A DNA stretch of 64,000 nucleotides from an uncultured Lachnospiraceae bacterium (GCA_905233955.1 CAJOFQ010000003.1:1-64000), one strand, 5' to 3'; numbered from the stretch's first letter, positions 15,789-25,170 are shown. The notes: generated by a model from the letters alone, not told the origin. Numbers and translations: made by a program.

Positions 15789-17177
15789 TCAATTGTATAT
15801 TATCTCATTTTCCGATACCTTATCTCCCTGCAATATTATTCTGTCATAGAGCGCAAGCCCGTAAGGAGTTCCTGTACGGATGATGGTATAATCCTCGTTT
15901 TTCTGAATAGGTTCTATTTGCTTAAATACAGCAAAGCCCTTGTTGACATTATATACACCGTCCAAATGAGCAGTTTTTTCACCTACTGTATAAGTCTTTA
16001 ATGAATCAGGGGATAGTATCTCATCTCCCTTGGATACAGTCTCCTCATCAATGTAGTAAAACCGCTTAGTCTCCTTGAATATGGTCGGCACCAAAAATTC
16101 ACTGTCGTTATGATTTTGTTTCTTCACAAGAATCCCCAGATCCCTGCTGTTATCCCCCTGTAAAAAGTAGGTTTTCGGAACCTTGAAAAATGTTTTTTGT
16201 ACAATTGAGGAATTAGGAATTTTAAGGCCGCTAAGCTGATCAAGCATCAATTCAATGTTTACAAATCTAAGATGGGCATAGCGCTCCATGGAATCATCCA
16301 TAGAAAGTACCAGGTATGGAACCTCATCCCTTTGTAAATAAGACACACTTGCCCATGCACTGTTGCCATCGGTCTCAAAGGTGACCTTGACACTGTGTTC
16401 ATTGCGGATCTCTTCTATTAATTCTCTGTCCACAGGCACAACCAGATTCCAATCGTCAGAAGTAATAAGCTTATAGGCAGCGTCACCTGATTCTATACTG
16501 GTACGGGATTTGACATTTACTTCATCAATACCATTCACAAATACTTCTGGATCAAAATCATTGACCGTTACAGACTCCATCCCATCCACCATATAAGAAA
16601 CCAGACCAGGCCTCATCGGATGATAGGCATGGTATGTATTCTCGGCCTGGGCAGCTTCTATTTCCGCGCTGTGCTCGGACATAAGCGTATCCACCTGAAG
16701 AGCGTTCAGTGTATCCGCCAGACGGTCCTTGAACAGATATGTCTTTTGGAAGGAATCATTCTGATATTCTCCGACAAAAGTAGCTATGTCACTTTCAGTA
16801 TCCCGCAGTGCCTCTTCTGAAACCTTGGTTTTGCCTGATGTCTGGGTTAAAAGGTCATTAACAATACTTCCAGTCTCATCGACAGCGTACACAAGAGATT
16901 TTACTCCCACTCTTCCGGCTGAGGGCGCAAAATAATAGACATAGCCATCTCTGTCAGCATGTATCACCTCTTCCTGACGCAAAATAAGCGACCTGTAGTT
17001 ATGGTCTCTTACAATGGTTCCTCTCTTGACCTCGTAGACAGTAATCTTCTCCGAGGTCAAAAAAGAAATCAGACGGAATAATACATATATAAAAATAACA
17101 ACACAGATAACAATGCCTATTCTAAACTGTGATGAACCTTTAAAGGCAATTACATTATTGTCTTTTTTAGTGCTCAA
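15789..17177 (-). CDS. HlyD-like periplasmic-adaptor-fold membrane protein
   Basis: A 462-residue protein with a short cytoplasmic N-terminus, one transmembrane segment at about 19-40 (IGIVICVVIFIYVLFRLISF) and a large extracellular part. The part after the membrane resembles an HlyD-type barrel-sandwich (YEVKRGTIVRDHNYRSLILR, then DGYVYYFAPSAGRVGVKSLV), with a central helical stretch and C-terminal beta domains. Proteins like this are regularly found beside sepF and yggS in Clostridia. No ABC or RND partner is adjacent, so a transport role is doubtful; a division or envelope role is inferred from context only. Its ATG overlaps the preceding flavoprotein gene by four bases. Confidence 0.75.
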   Translation of the reverse strand: MSTKKDNNVIAFKGSSQFRIGIVICVVIFIYVLFRLISFLTSEKITVYEVKRGTIVRDHNYRSLILRQEEVIHADRDGYVYYFAPSAGRVGVKSLVYAVDETGSIVNDLLTQTSGKTKVSEEALRDTESDIATFVGEYQNDSFQKTYLFKDRLADTLNALQVDTLMSEHSAEIEAAQAENTYHAYHPMRPGLVSYMVDGMESVTVNDFDPEVFVNGIDEVNVKSRTSIESGDAAYKLITSDDWNLVVPVDRELIEEIRNEHSVKVTFETDGNSAWASVSYLQRDEVPYLVLSMDDSMERYAHLRFVNIELMLDQLSGLKIPNSSIVQKTFFKVPKTYFLQGDNSRDLGILVKKQNHNDSEFLVPTIFKETKRFYYIDEETVSKGDEILSPDSLKTYTVGEKTAHLDGVYNVNKGFAVFKQIEPIQKNEDYTIIRTGTPYGLALYDRIILQGDKVSENEIIYN

Positions 17178-18589
17178 GCCTTGTCCTCTCGGTTCTTAAA
17201 GTATTCGTCAATACCACTGGCTGCGGATTTGCCCGCTCCCATGGCCAATATTACAGTAGCTGCTCCTGTAACAGCATCACCTCCGGCGTAAACACCTCTC
17301 TTGGAGGTTTCTCCATTTTCTTCCTTGGCGATAATGCAGCCCCTGCGATTAACATCCAGACCGTCAGTAGTCTGGGAAATGAGCGGATTGGGTGATGTTC
17401 CAAGTGACATTATCACTGTGTCACACTCTATCTCATATTCACTTCCGGGTACTTCTACAGGCCTGCGGCGACCGGACTCATCAGGCTCACCCAACTCCAT
17501 CTTAATAATACGGATTCCCCGTACCCAGTCCTTGTCATCAGTCAATATCTCCACAGGATTCTGAAGGAGATCAAAAATAATACCTTCTTCCTTGGCATGA
17601 TGTACCTCTTCTGCACGGGCAGGCAGCTCCGCCTCGCTTCGTCTGTACACAATATGAACTTCGGCACCAAGACGAAGAGCTGTCCTGGCAGCATCCATTG
17701 CAACATTTCCGCCGCCTACAACCACTACCTTTTTGCCCTTGGAAATAGGTGTATCATAATCCTTGAAGGATTTCATAAGATTATTTCTGGTCAAAAACTC
17801 ATTAGCGGAGAACACTCCGTTAGCCTGTTCGCCGGGAATTCCCATAAATCTGGGAAGACCTGCGCCGGAACCGATGAATATAGCCTCAAAGCCCTCTTCC
17901 TCTAAAAGCTCGTCAATAGTAATTGATTTTCCGATGATAACATTTGTCTCGATCTTGACACCAAGTCCCTTGACATTCTCTACCTCTGCGGCTACAACCT
18001 CGTCCTTTGGAAGCCTGAACTCCGGAATTCCGTATACAAGCACACCGCCTGTCTTGTGCAATGCCTCAAAGATTGTGACATCATAACCCATTCTGGCAAG
18101 ATCACCAGCGCAAGTAAGTCCGGCAGGACCCGAACCTATAACCGCAACCTTGTGACCGTTTTTTGGTGCATCGGAATGAGGACGGATGTTATTATGTCTC
18201 GCCCAATCCGCTACAAAGCGCTCAAGCTTGCCTATTGCAACCGGTTCTCCCTTGATTCCCCTTATGCACTTGCCCTCACACTGTGTCTCCTGGGGACATA
18301 CACGCCCGCATACAGCCGGCAATGCTGAGGATTCACTGATTATTTCATATGCCTTTTCGAAATTGCGGTTTTTAACCTCCTGAATGAATGCAGGAATATT
18401 TATTGAAACCGGACAGCCTCCCACACAGAGCGGTTTTTTACAATTGAGACAGCGTGACGCCTCTGATACTGCTTCTTCCTCTGTATATCCCAGGCATACC
18501 TCGTCAAAATTCTTCGCTCTGACCTTAGGATCCTGCTCACTGATTGGAACTCTAGTCATCATATCCATGAAATCTTCCCTCCTATCCAC
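17174..18589 (-). CDS. NADPH-binding flavoprotein, NfnB/GltA-like large subunit
   Basis: 471-residue FAD and NAD(P)-binding oxidoreductase of the glutamate synthase small-subunit type. The N-terminus has cysteines for two 4Fe-4S clusters (CLNCKKPLCVGGCPVSI and CGRVCPQETQCEGKC). The FAD site is VIGSGPAGLTCAGDLARMGY (about 150-170) and the NADP site is VVVVGGGNVAMDAARTALRL (about 288-307). Together with the adjacent 293-residue subunit it corresponds to the NADH-dependent ferredoxin:NADP oxidoreductase (NfnAB), which bifurcates electrons in anaerobes; older annotations read it as glutamate synthase. No large glutamate synthase subunit is nearby, which supports the Nfn reading. It starts three bases after its partner. 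Confidence 0.88.
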   Translation of the reverse strand: MDRREDFMDMMTRVPISEQDPKVRAKNFDEVCLGYTEEEAVSEASRCLNCKKPLCVGGCPVSINIPAFIQEVKNRNFEKAYEIISESSALPAVCGRVCPQETQCEGKCIRGIKGEPVAIGKLERFVADWARHNNIRPHSDAPKNGHKVAVIGSGPAGLTCAGDLARMGYDVTIFEALHKTGGVLVYGIPEFRLPKDEVVAAEVENVKGLGVKIETNVIIGKSITIDELLEEEGFEAIFIGSGAGLPRFMGIPGEQANGVFSANEFLTRNNLMKSFKDYDTPISKGKKVVVVGGGNVAMDAARTALRLGAEVHIVYRRSEAELPARAEEVHHAKEEGIIFDLLQNPVEILTDDKDWVRGIRIIKMELGEPDESGRRRPVEVPGSEYEIECDTVIMSLGTSPNPLISQTTDGLDVNRRGCIIAKEENGETSKRGVYAGGDAVTGAATVILAMGAGKSAASGIDEYFKNREDKA

Positions 18590-18591
18590 AC

Positions 18592-19473
18592 TCAGTCACA
18601 ATTACCACAGCCGCCATGGTGTGTTTTGCCTTCTTCAAATTCCAGCTTCTTGCGTCCTTCATCAGTCTTGTACTGAGCCATTCTTGCCATGGCAAGGTCG
18701 AAATCTACCAAATGACCGTCGAATTCCGGACCATCCACGCAGGCAAATTTAACTTCTCCGCCAACAATCAGACGGCATGCTCCGCACATTCCGGTGCCGT
18801 CTACCATGATAGGATTCATGGATACTATTGTATGAAGTGAAAGCTCTTTGGTAAGCAGACAAACAAATTTCATCATTATCATCGGTCCTATAGCGACACA
18901 GTGATCAAAACGCTTGCCCTCATCATACAATGCCTTGAGCTGATCTGTTCCCATACCTGAAAAGCCATATGTTCCATCATCAGTTGTAACATACACCTCT
19001 TTTGCTACTGCCTTCATCTCATCAATGTAAAACAGCAGATCCTTGGTTCTGGAACCCATAATTACAGTTGCATCTACACCATGCTCATGCAGCCATTTTA
19101 CCTGAGGATATACGGGAGCAGTTCCAAGACCTCCGGCTATGAATACTATTTCTTTTTTCTTGGTCTCATCAAGATTCTCCTCAAGACACAGCTCGGATGG
19201 CTGACCCAGGGGTCCCACAAAATCCAAAAATGAATCCGCTTCCTTGAGGGTATCCATTCGCTCGGTTGAGGCACCTATTGTCTGAACTACGATAGTAACT
19301 GTTTTTTTATCCCTGTCATAATCACAAATGGTAAGAGGTATACGCTCCCCCTCTTCGTCAATCTTGGCAATTACAAACTGTCCGGGCAGACAGGATCTGG
19401 CAATCCACGGAGCTTCTACATCCATTAAGAAAATATTCTCCGCCAGGGCTTCCTTTCGAACAATCTTGTACAT
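18592..19473 (-). CDS. NfnA-like FAD/2Fe-2S subunit
   Basis: 293-residue ferredoxin reductase-like protein, in the PyrK/sulfide dehydrogenase beta-subunit family. FAD binding is shown by RIPLTICDYDRDKKTVTIVV, NAD binding by FIAGGLGTAPVYPQVKWLHE, and the C-terminal 2Fe-2S centre by GTGMCGACRLIVGGEVKFAC followed by a final GGCGNC. It pairs with the following 471-residue flavoprotein as in NfnAB, where it carries the NAD-side FAD. It is separated from the CobW-like gene by 23 bases, so metal-handling and redox genes probably share a transcript. Confidence 0.87.
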   Translation of the reverse strand: MYKIVRKEALAENIFLMDVEAPWIARSCLPGQFVIAKIDEEGERIPLTICDYDRDKKTVTIVVQTIGASTERMDTLKEADSFLDFVGPLGQPSELCLEENLDETKKKEIVFIAGGLGTAPVYPQVKWLHEHGVDATVIMGSRTKDLLFYIDEMKAVAKEVYVTTDDGTYGFSGMGTDQLKALYDEGKRFDHCVAIGPMIMMKFVCLLTKELSLHTIVSMNPIMVDGTGMCGACRLIVGGEVKFACVDGPEFDGHLVDFDLAMARMAQYKTDEGRKKLEFEEGKTHHGGCGNCD

Positions 19474-19496
19474 AAATCTTTCCTCCTATGATTTGC

Positions 19497-20459
19497 TTAT
19501 GAAAAATAAACCAACTCATCCGCAGGCTTCTGCGCAGGCTCTACTGATACAGGATAAAGAACCGGACCCTTGCCGCGGTATTCTCTGGCAAATTCATTCT
19601 TGATGCGGGCAGTAAGCTTGATCCAGCTCTTGTGGCGCATACTGGAAGCGTCCTTGTATTTGCACTTCATTCCCAGGAATTGAATATCCTCAACACAACA
19701 TGTCATGGCAAAACGCCCAGGCACAAAGGTTCCTGATTTTAGCTTGCCTTCTCCTTCTGTGGGATTATAAACAAGTCCCAAAAATGAAACCGTTTTGCCA
19801 TCGTATTTTTTCGGATGATCCATACAGTCCATAAACCACAGAGCATAGTCGGAATCAGTAATGTCGATTTTGTCCTTGGTTATATCAAATGGAAGCTCGT
19901 CAGGCCTGTCGTCTATAGTACCGTCCTTTCTCTCATACACGATCTGGGCAGGCCGGTTTATAGATTTGACATTGGCTCTGAACTTCGCCTTTGGAGTATT
20001 ATCATCACAGCGGTTGATGATTACCACATCAGCACGATGCATCTGTTCAGCCATCATGGTGCGCATATTGAGCATATACATCTCAAAGGTGGTGCCGTCA
20101 ACAGTACAAAGTGACTGTACAATAGTCCAATCCTCGGGGCCATCTTCATTCTCATACAAAGGAGCAACCTCCCATGTACCGTTATATTCTATAAAGACAG
20201 CCTGTGGATGATATTTTTCATCAAGTTCCTTTAATCTGTCGCCGTTAAAATCCTCTTCGGAATCTATAGTAACCAGATTCGCGCCAATAGACGATAATTT
20301 ACTCTCGTCATACTCCACATCCCCATCCTCACAGGCAATGATGAGAATCCTGTTCAAACCTTCGGCAAATTTGTTCTCAAATAATGTCTCCATGATCAGA
20401 GAGGTTTTGCCGCTATCCATAAAACCTGTAAATACATAAACAGGTATTTCATTCTCCAT
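19497..20459 (-). CDS. CobW-like NTPase fused to a TIGR03943/DUF1980-like domain
   Basis: 320 residues. The N-terminal part is a G3E-type NTPase: Walker A GFMDSGKTS (12-20), a strand-acidic switch VFIEYNGTWE, and VVIINRCDD in the place of the NKxD base motif. The C-terminal third (about 205-285; VSFLGLVYNPTEGEGKLKSG, then VPGRFAMTCCVEDIQFLGMK) matches the conserved end of the TIGR03943 (YcgQ) family, with its paired cysteines in MTCCVED. In most bacteria that domain belongs to a membrane protein accompanying a permease and a CobW protein; here it is fused directly to the NTPase and there is no permease gene nearby. A zinc or other metal role is inferred. Its neighbour upstream is a second CobW protein. 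Confidence 0.78.
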   Translation of the reverse strand: MENEIPVYVFTGFMDSGKTSLIMETLFENKFAEGLNRILIIACEDGDVEYDESKLSSIGANLVTIDSEEDFNGDRLKELDEKYHPQAVFIEYNGTWEVAPLYENEDGPEDWTIVQSLCTVDGTTFEMYMLNMRTMMAEQMHRADVVIINRCDDNTPKAKFRANVKSINRPAQIVYERKDGTIDDRPDELPFDITKDKIDITDSDYALWFMDCMDHPKKYDGKTVSFLGLVYNPTEGEGKLKSGTFVPGRFAMTCCVEDIQFLGMKCKYKDASSMRHKSWIKLTARIKNEFAREYRGKGPVLYPVSVEPAQKPADELVYFS

Positions 20460-20521
20460 ACCAGGCTCCTTTTTTAACTTTTATGATGATCAAGGGTCAA
20501 AAAGGTTCAAATTATGATGCA

Positions 20522-21625
20522 TTAAAGTCCATACAGCTCGTTAATGGCATCATCCTTAAGGTCTGTTCCTATAACCACAAGCTTGCCGGTAATATCAGGC
20601 TCACCGGTTCTAAGCTCATAATCACCCTCCACCAGATCATAATAAATCCAGGTTCCATCCTCACAGCTTACCATACCCTTGGCACGGATCACATTGCCAT
20701 AGTCATCGTTGTCGCGGAATGCCTTGAGGGCATTTTCTATGACATCCCTTGTAAATACATGGGGAGTCTCCCTGCCCCAAGTATCAAAAATATCGTCAGC
20801 ATGATGATGGTGATGATGACCATGTCCGTGGTGGTGATGTTCATCATGGTCATGATCATGGTGGTGCTCTTCGTGATCGTGGTCATGGTGGTGCTCTTCA
20901 TGATCGTGGTCATGGTGGTGATGCCCGTCATGTTCTTCGTGGTCGTGGTCATGATGGTGATGCTCTGCTTCATGGGCATCAGAATCCTCTTTATGATGCA
21001 TTTCAGCCAGAGTCTTCATAGCCAGGTTATCAAGACCTTCCATGGCAGATAATATCTTTTTGCCATTTATGTCATCCCAGGGTGTGGTGATAACTGTTGC
21101 GTTGGGATTTAATGATTTAATCTGATCTGTGCAAAATTCCACCTGTTCATTAGTGGCTTCCTGGGAACGGCTTAGAATAACACAAGTAGCATGTTCTATC
21201 TGGTTATTAAAGAACTCACCAAAGGCCTTCATCTGCTTGGCAGCCTTCTTGGCATTGACTACTGTAACAAGGGCGTTCATCTTAACAGGTTCACTTTTTT
21301 CCATGTCAATTACTGAAGCCATAACATCTGAAAGCTTACCTACTCCGGATGGCTCGATAATAATACGATCCGGTGAAAATCTCTCCATTACTTCTCTGAG
21401 GCTCTTATTAAAATCGCCAACTAAAGTGCAGCAGATACAGCCTGAGTTCATCTCTGTAATCTCGATACCTGCATCCTTTAAGAATCCCCCGTCAATCCCA
21501 ACTTCTCCGAATTCATTCTCTATAAGTACAATTTTTTCACCTTCAAAAGCCTCATCTAAAAGCTTCTTGATAAGTGTGGTCTTGCCTGCTCCTAAAAAGC
21601 CTGAAATTATGTCAATTTTTGTCAT
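20522..21625 (-). CDS. CobW/P47K-family metallochaperone GTPase with His-rich loop
   Basis: 367 residues from the ATG at 21625, which has AAAGGAAG six bases upstream (an upstream start at 21649 has none). Walker A is GFLGAGKTT (9-17) and the metal-binding CxCC is GCICC (62-66), followed by IIEPSGVG. Between about residues 212 and 288 lies an extreme His/Asp/Glu tract with HDHDHEEH-type repeats. The C-terminal CobW domain is ADDIFDTWGRETPHVFTRDV onward. Such His-rich loops in G3E GTPases bind zinc, nickel or cobalt; which metal is not clear. It is the first gene of a likely operon with the CobW fusion and the Nfn pair. Confidence 0.92.
   Translation of the reverse strand: MTKIDIISGFLGAGKTTLIKKLLDEAFEGEKIVLIENEFGEVGIDGGFLKDAGIEITEMNSGCICCTLVGDFNKSLREVMERFSPDRIIIEPSGVGKLSDVMASVIDMEKSEPVKMNALVTVVNAKKAAKQMKAFGEFFNNQIEHATCVILSRSQEATNEQVEFCTDQIKSLNPNATVITTPWDDINGKKILSAMEGLDNLAMKTLAEMHHKEDSDAHEAEHHHHDHDHEEHDGHHHHDHDHEEHHHDHDHEEHHHDHDHDEHHHHGHGHHHHHHADDIFDTWGRETPHVFTRDVIENALKAFRDNDDYGNVIRAKGMVSCEDGTWIYYDLVEGDYELRTGEPDITGKLVVIGTDLKDDAINELYGL
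20797..20970. repeat. Degenerate His-codon repeats in the CobW gene
   Basis: Tandem units of about 30-36 bases with the core CATGGTGGTG (reverse strand CACCACCATG) encode the His/Asp-rich loop. Units differ by length, so the tract probably varies between strains. Confidence 0.75.
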
Positions 21626-21665
21626 GGTACTTCCTTTCGTAAATCTCATTGCTAAAACATTAGGA

Positions 21666-21862
21666 ACTGTTCAGAAATAAATTAGGAAATTATAACGCAG
21701 TATTCGGATTCATATGCAAGGCGGCTGAATGAGGCGATGCGGCGCATCGTCGATTCGCCAAAGTGTGCAGGCAAACAATCCGGTGGATTGTTTGATCGCA
21801 GAAGACAACGCAGCAGATGGATTCGAAAACAAGTTAGAATTCCTAAGTTATTTCTTAACAGT
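21666..21862. mobile_element. MITE-like non-coding inverted-repeat element
   Basis: About 197 bases with terminal inverted repeats of about 30 bases: left 21666-21696 starts ACTGTTCAGAAATAA, right 21833-21862 read backward starts ACTGTTAAGAAATAA; roughly 26 of 30 positions match. Further in, shorter matching stretches persist (TTCGGATTCATATGC against TTCGAATCCATCTGC), and two internal palindromes, GATGCGGCGCATC and AACAATCCGGTGGATTGTT, would form hairpins. No open reading frame of note is inside. Target duplications are not obvious. The right end lies three bases from the argS stop codon, so it may double as a transcript end. Confidence 0.6.
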
Positions 21863-21865
21863 GAC

Positions 21866-23632
21866 TTACATACGCTCCGGCGCCGAAAAGCCTAACAGTT
21901 CTATGGACTGTGACAGAATCGCATGTACTGCTGCAATCATCCTTATGGTACTTCCCTTTTTAGCTTCATCCTCCATGGCGAGTATCCTGGTCTCATGATA
22001 AAAGTGGTTGAATGCATTGCAAAGCTCATAAATATAAGCGCATAACCTATTGGGCTCAAGCTTTGTGTATGCTCCCTCAATGCTCTCTGAAAACCTGACA
22101 GCCAAAAGCATAAGCCGTCTGGAATTCTCGTCAAAAGGTTCCGTAATACCAAAATTATTTTCATCGCCTCCTGCTTCATGGTATCTGCGTAAAATGGAGT
22201 TAATACGAACAATTGTATACAGTATGTACGGACCGGTGTTTCCTTCAAAGGATGTAAAACGGTCCACATCAAAAACATAGTCTTTGGATGGCTGATTGGA
22301 CAGATCACCGTATTTTATGGCTGCCAGCGCAACAACCTCTGAGGTCTTTTTTGCCTCATCAGAGCTCATGGTATTATTCTCCATGATCTTGTCGTACATT
22401 TTCTGATTGATATCAGAGATCAGCTCAGACAGACGCATAACCCCGCCATCACGGGTCTTAAAGGGCTTGCCATCCTTACCGTTCATCGTACCAAAGCCTA
22501 AAAATGTAAGCTTGGTATCATCCCTGACTATGCCTGTTTTTTTAGCGCATCTGAATACCTGTACAAAGTGCATATCCTGGCGCTTATCAACTATGTATAA
22601 AACCTCATCGGGATGATAATCCTGCTCTCTCCACACCAAAGTCGCAAGATCAGTTGTGTCGTAAAGCGCAGCGCCGTCGGATTTTAAGATCATACACGGT
22701 GGGATATCCTTGGTGTCTGTTTCCTCGGATACATCCACCACCAGCGCGCCGTCTGACTCATAAGCATAGCCCTTGTCCTTCATATCCCTTACCATATCAG
22801 GAATATATGTGGAAGCATATGCCTCGCCTCTCCACAGGTCAAAGCTGACAGACAGCCTGTCGTAGTTCCTCTTAAGATCAGCTATTGATACATCCATTAT
22901 ATGCTTTAGAATCGCCTGATAGCCGGGACGCCCATCCTGCATCTCCTTGGTGGCTAAAAGAGCTTTTTCGTAGTATGCTCTGTCCTCCTTGGACTTGGCG
23001 GAGGCTGTGGGATAAATCTCCTCCAGCTCACCTATGGTAAAAGGCGGCTCCTTGGGATACTCTCCCGTATAATCAGGGTCAAAATACACCAGATCCGGCT
23101 TCCTTAGGCCAAGCTCTGTAACAATAAGCCCCATCTGAAGCCCCCAGTCCCCAAGGTGAATATCACTGATTACCTCATCACCGCAGAACCTGGCCATCCG
23201 CTTCATTGCCTCGCCTATGATCGCAGAGCGGAGATGCCCCACATGAAGGGGCTTTGCTATATTAGGGCCGCCGTAATCCATAATAATAGTTCTTTTTTCA
23301 GATGAAGGCTCATATCCAAGCTTGTCACTAACGCTCATCTGCCCTAGTGATTCCGCCAAAAGCCTGTTTGATACAGTAAGATTGATAAATCCGGGCTTAA
23401 TAGCTTCTGCATTCTCTAACAGGGCGTTTCCTTCAAGCTGTGAAACTACCTCACTGGCTATATCTATGGGAGCTTTGTGATATTCCTTAGCTGCTGCCAT
23501 AGCTCCATTGCACTGGTAATCACACAGATCAGGCCTGTTTGAAACGGAAACAAAAGCATATTTGTTATCGAAACCCGCTCCTTCAAAGGCTTTTATCATT
23601 TCTAACTCAAGTTGTTTGCGGATGGATATCAT
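21866..23632 (-). CDS. argS: Arginyl-tRNA synthetase
   Basis: Class I aminoacyl-tRNA synthetase charging tRNA-Arg with arginine. The class signature appears as PLHVGHLRSAIIGEA, and the anticodon-binding alpha-helical domain ends in the family-typical GFSAPERM. Start at ATG 23632 (588 residues) with AAGGAG seven bases upstream; the open frame continues back to 23680 inside the glmM end but that start has no ribosome binding site. It follows glmM by 16 bases. The 3' end adjoins a MITE-like element. Confidence 0.96.
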   Translation of the reverse strand: MISIRKQLELEMIKAFEGAGFDNKYAFVSVSNRPDLCDYQCNGAMAAAKEYHKAPIDIASEVVSQLEGNALLENAEAIKPGFINLTVSNRLLAESLGQMSVSDKLGYEPSSEKRTIIMDYGGPNIAKPLHVGHLRSAIIGEAMKRMARFCGDEVISDIHLGDWGLQMGLIVTELGLRKPDLVYFDPDYTGEYPKEPPFTIGELEEIYPTASAKSKEDRAYYEKALLATKEMQDGRPGYQAILKHIMDVSIADLKRNYDRLSVSFDLWRGEAYASTYIPDMVRDMKDKGYAYESDGALVVDVSEETDTKDIPPCMILKSDGAALYDTTDLATLVWREQDYHPDEVLYIVDKRQDMHFVQVFRCAKKTGIVRDDTKLTFLGFGTMNGKDGKPFKTRDGGVMRLSELISDINQKMYDKIMENNTMSSDEAKKTSEVVALAAIKYGDLSNQPSKDYVFDVDRFTSFEGNTGPYILYTIVRINSILRRYHEAGGDENNFGITEPFDENSRRLMLLAVRFSESIEGAYTKLEPNRLCAYIYELCNAFNHFYHETRILAMEDEAKKGSTIRMIAAVHAILSQSIELLGFSAPERM

Positions 23633-23648
23633 CAGTAAGCTCCTTCCA

Positions 23649-24986
23649 TTAAGCCAAACCCTGCTTTTTGATACAATCAATCATAATATCTACATATCTC
23701 TGGCAGAGCTGATCGCTGGATGCTTCCACCATAACACGGATCACAGGCTCAGTGCCGCTCTCCCTTAATAACAGGCGGCCATTGTCTCCAAGCTCTTCTT
23801 CTATGTCCTTGCAGCATGCCTGAACAGCTTCGTTGTCAAGCACTGCCTGTTTGTCCTCCACACGGACATTCTTAAGAAGCTGGGGGTATTTTTGCATGCC
23901 TGAGGCAAGGGTCTTAAGATCGGTCTTGCTCTCTAAGATTGTCTCCATCAGCATTATCGCGGTAAGGATTCCATCTCCCGTAGTAGCATATCTGGAAAAA
24001 ATAATGTGGCCAGACTGTTCTCCCCCCAGAACAAAGCCATTCTTCTCCATGTCCTCGTTAACATATTTGTCACCAACTTTGGTAACATCGTATTCTATTC
24101 CTGCCTGATCCAGAGCCTTGAAAAGTCCAAGATTAGACATGATTGTAACCACTACATGGTTGCCATCCAGCTTCTGTCTGTTTTTAAGGTATTTGCCGCA
24201 GATGTAAATAATGTGGTCTCCGTCAATAACCCGTCCAACATTGTCCACAGCTATGCAGCGGTCAGCGTCCCCGTCAAAGGCAAAGCCCACATCCAGATCC
24301 TTGGCCTTGACGAGCTCCACCAGGCTGTTGATATTAGTGGAACCGCAGTCCTTATTGATATTCAAGCCATTGGGATCGGTATGGATGACATAGGTTTTGG
24401 CTCCCAGTGCGTCAAATACGCTTTTTGCAATTGAAAAGCTCGCTCCATTGGCACAGTCCAGACCCACACGCTTGCCGCTGTATGATCTGGTAGCCAGAGA
24501 TATAAGGTATCCTATGTAACGGTTGCGGCCGATGGCATAGTCTGTTGCTATTCCTATATCCTCCCCCTCTGAAAAAGGTATCTCAGGGGATTCTCCGTCG
24601 ATATAGCGCTCTATAGCCTCCTCAACCTTGGCTGCCATCTTGTGGCCATTGCCGTCTATTATCTTGATTCCGTTATCGTAGAAGGGATTGTGACTGGCTG
24701 ATATCATAACTCCACAGTCAAAATCCTCTGTCCTTACTACATAGGCTACGCTGGGCGTAGTCGTAACATGCAAAAGATACGCATTGGAGCCGGAGGCAAT
24801 TATACCGCTGACTAATGCGTATTCGAACATGTAGCTGGAACGGCGGGTGTCCTTGCCTATGACGATCCGTCCCTTATGATCCTGGTTATAATACCATCCC
24901 AAGTACCTTCCGATACGATAAGCATGATCCGCAGTAAGCACCTTGCCAGCTTCTCCCCGGAATCCATCTGTACCAAAGTATTTCAT
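23649..24986 (-). CDS. glmM: Phosphoglucosamine mutase
   Basis: Isomerises glucosamine 6-phosphate to glucosamine 1-phosphate for UDP-GlcNAc and cell wall synthesis. 445 residues. The catalytic phosphoserine is S98 in GVMISASHNPF, the metal loop is FAFDGDADRC, the sugar loop is GGEQSGHII and the phosphate loop is LRESGTEPVIRVMVE. It is first in a leftward pair with argS. A TACAAT box on the reverse strand near 25038-25043 may be its -10 but no good -35 is present. Confidence 0.95.
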   Translation of the reverse strand: MKYFGTDGFRGEAGKVLTADHAYRIGRYLGWYYNQDHKGRIVIGKDTRRSSYMFEYALVSGIIASGSNAYLLHVTTTPSVAYVVRTEDFDCGVMISASHNPFYDNGIKIIDGNGHKMAAKVEEAIERYIDGESPEIPFSEGEDIGIATDYAIGRNRYIGYLISLATRSYSGKRVGLDCANGASFSIAKSVFDALGAKTYVIHTDPNGLNINKDCGSTNINSLVELVKAKDLDVGFAFDGDADRCIAVDNVGRVIDGDHIIYICGKYLKNRQKLDGNHVVVTIMSNLGLFKALDQAGIEYDVTKVGDKYVNEDMEKNGFVLGGEQSGHIIFSRYATTGDGILTAIMLMETILESKTDLKTLASGMQKYPQLLKNVRVEDKQAVLDNEAVQACCKDIEEELGDNGRLLLRESGTEPVIRVMVEASSDQLCQRYVDIMIDCIKKQGLA

Positions 24987-25170
24987 TACATTATCCTCTC
25001 TTGCGAAGCAATTTTCTATAAAAAAACCATAACCTGTATTGTATCATTTTTTAACTAAAAATAGAAGTCCTTAGTATAGATTTTAAAGTGTTGGTGTGAT
25101 ATGATTCAGAAGTCACAAAGCCCAAATCATGTACATGATGCAAATCATACCAGAAAGGAATCTCCAAAAT

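Noticed and set aside
17174..19473. Classical glutamate synthase (GltA/GltB) reading of the flavoprotein pair
   Set aside because: No large glutamate synthase subunit is nearby and the adjacent 2Fe-2S/FAD subunit fits NfnA; the Nfn reading is preferred though activity is not proven.
20483..21052. Rightward frame of 189 codons rich in Met and Val
   Set aside because: It is the complement of the His/Asp codon tract of the CobW gene; low complexity and no family.
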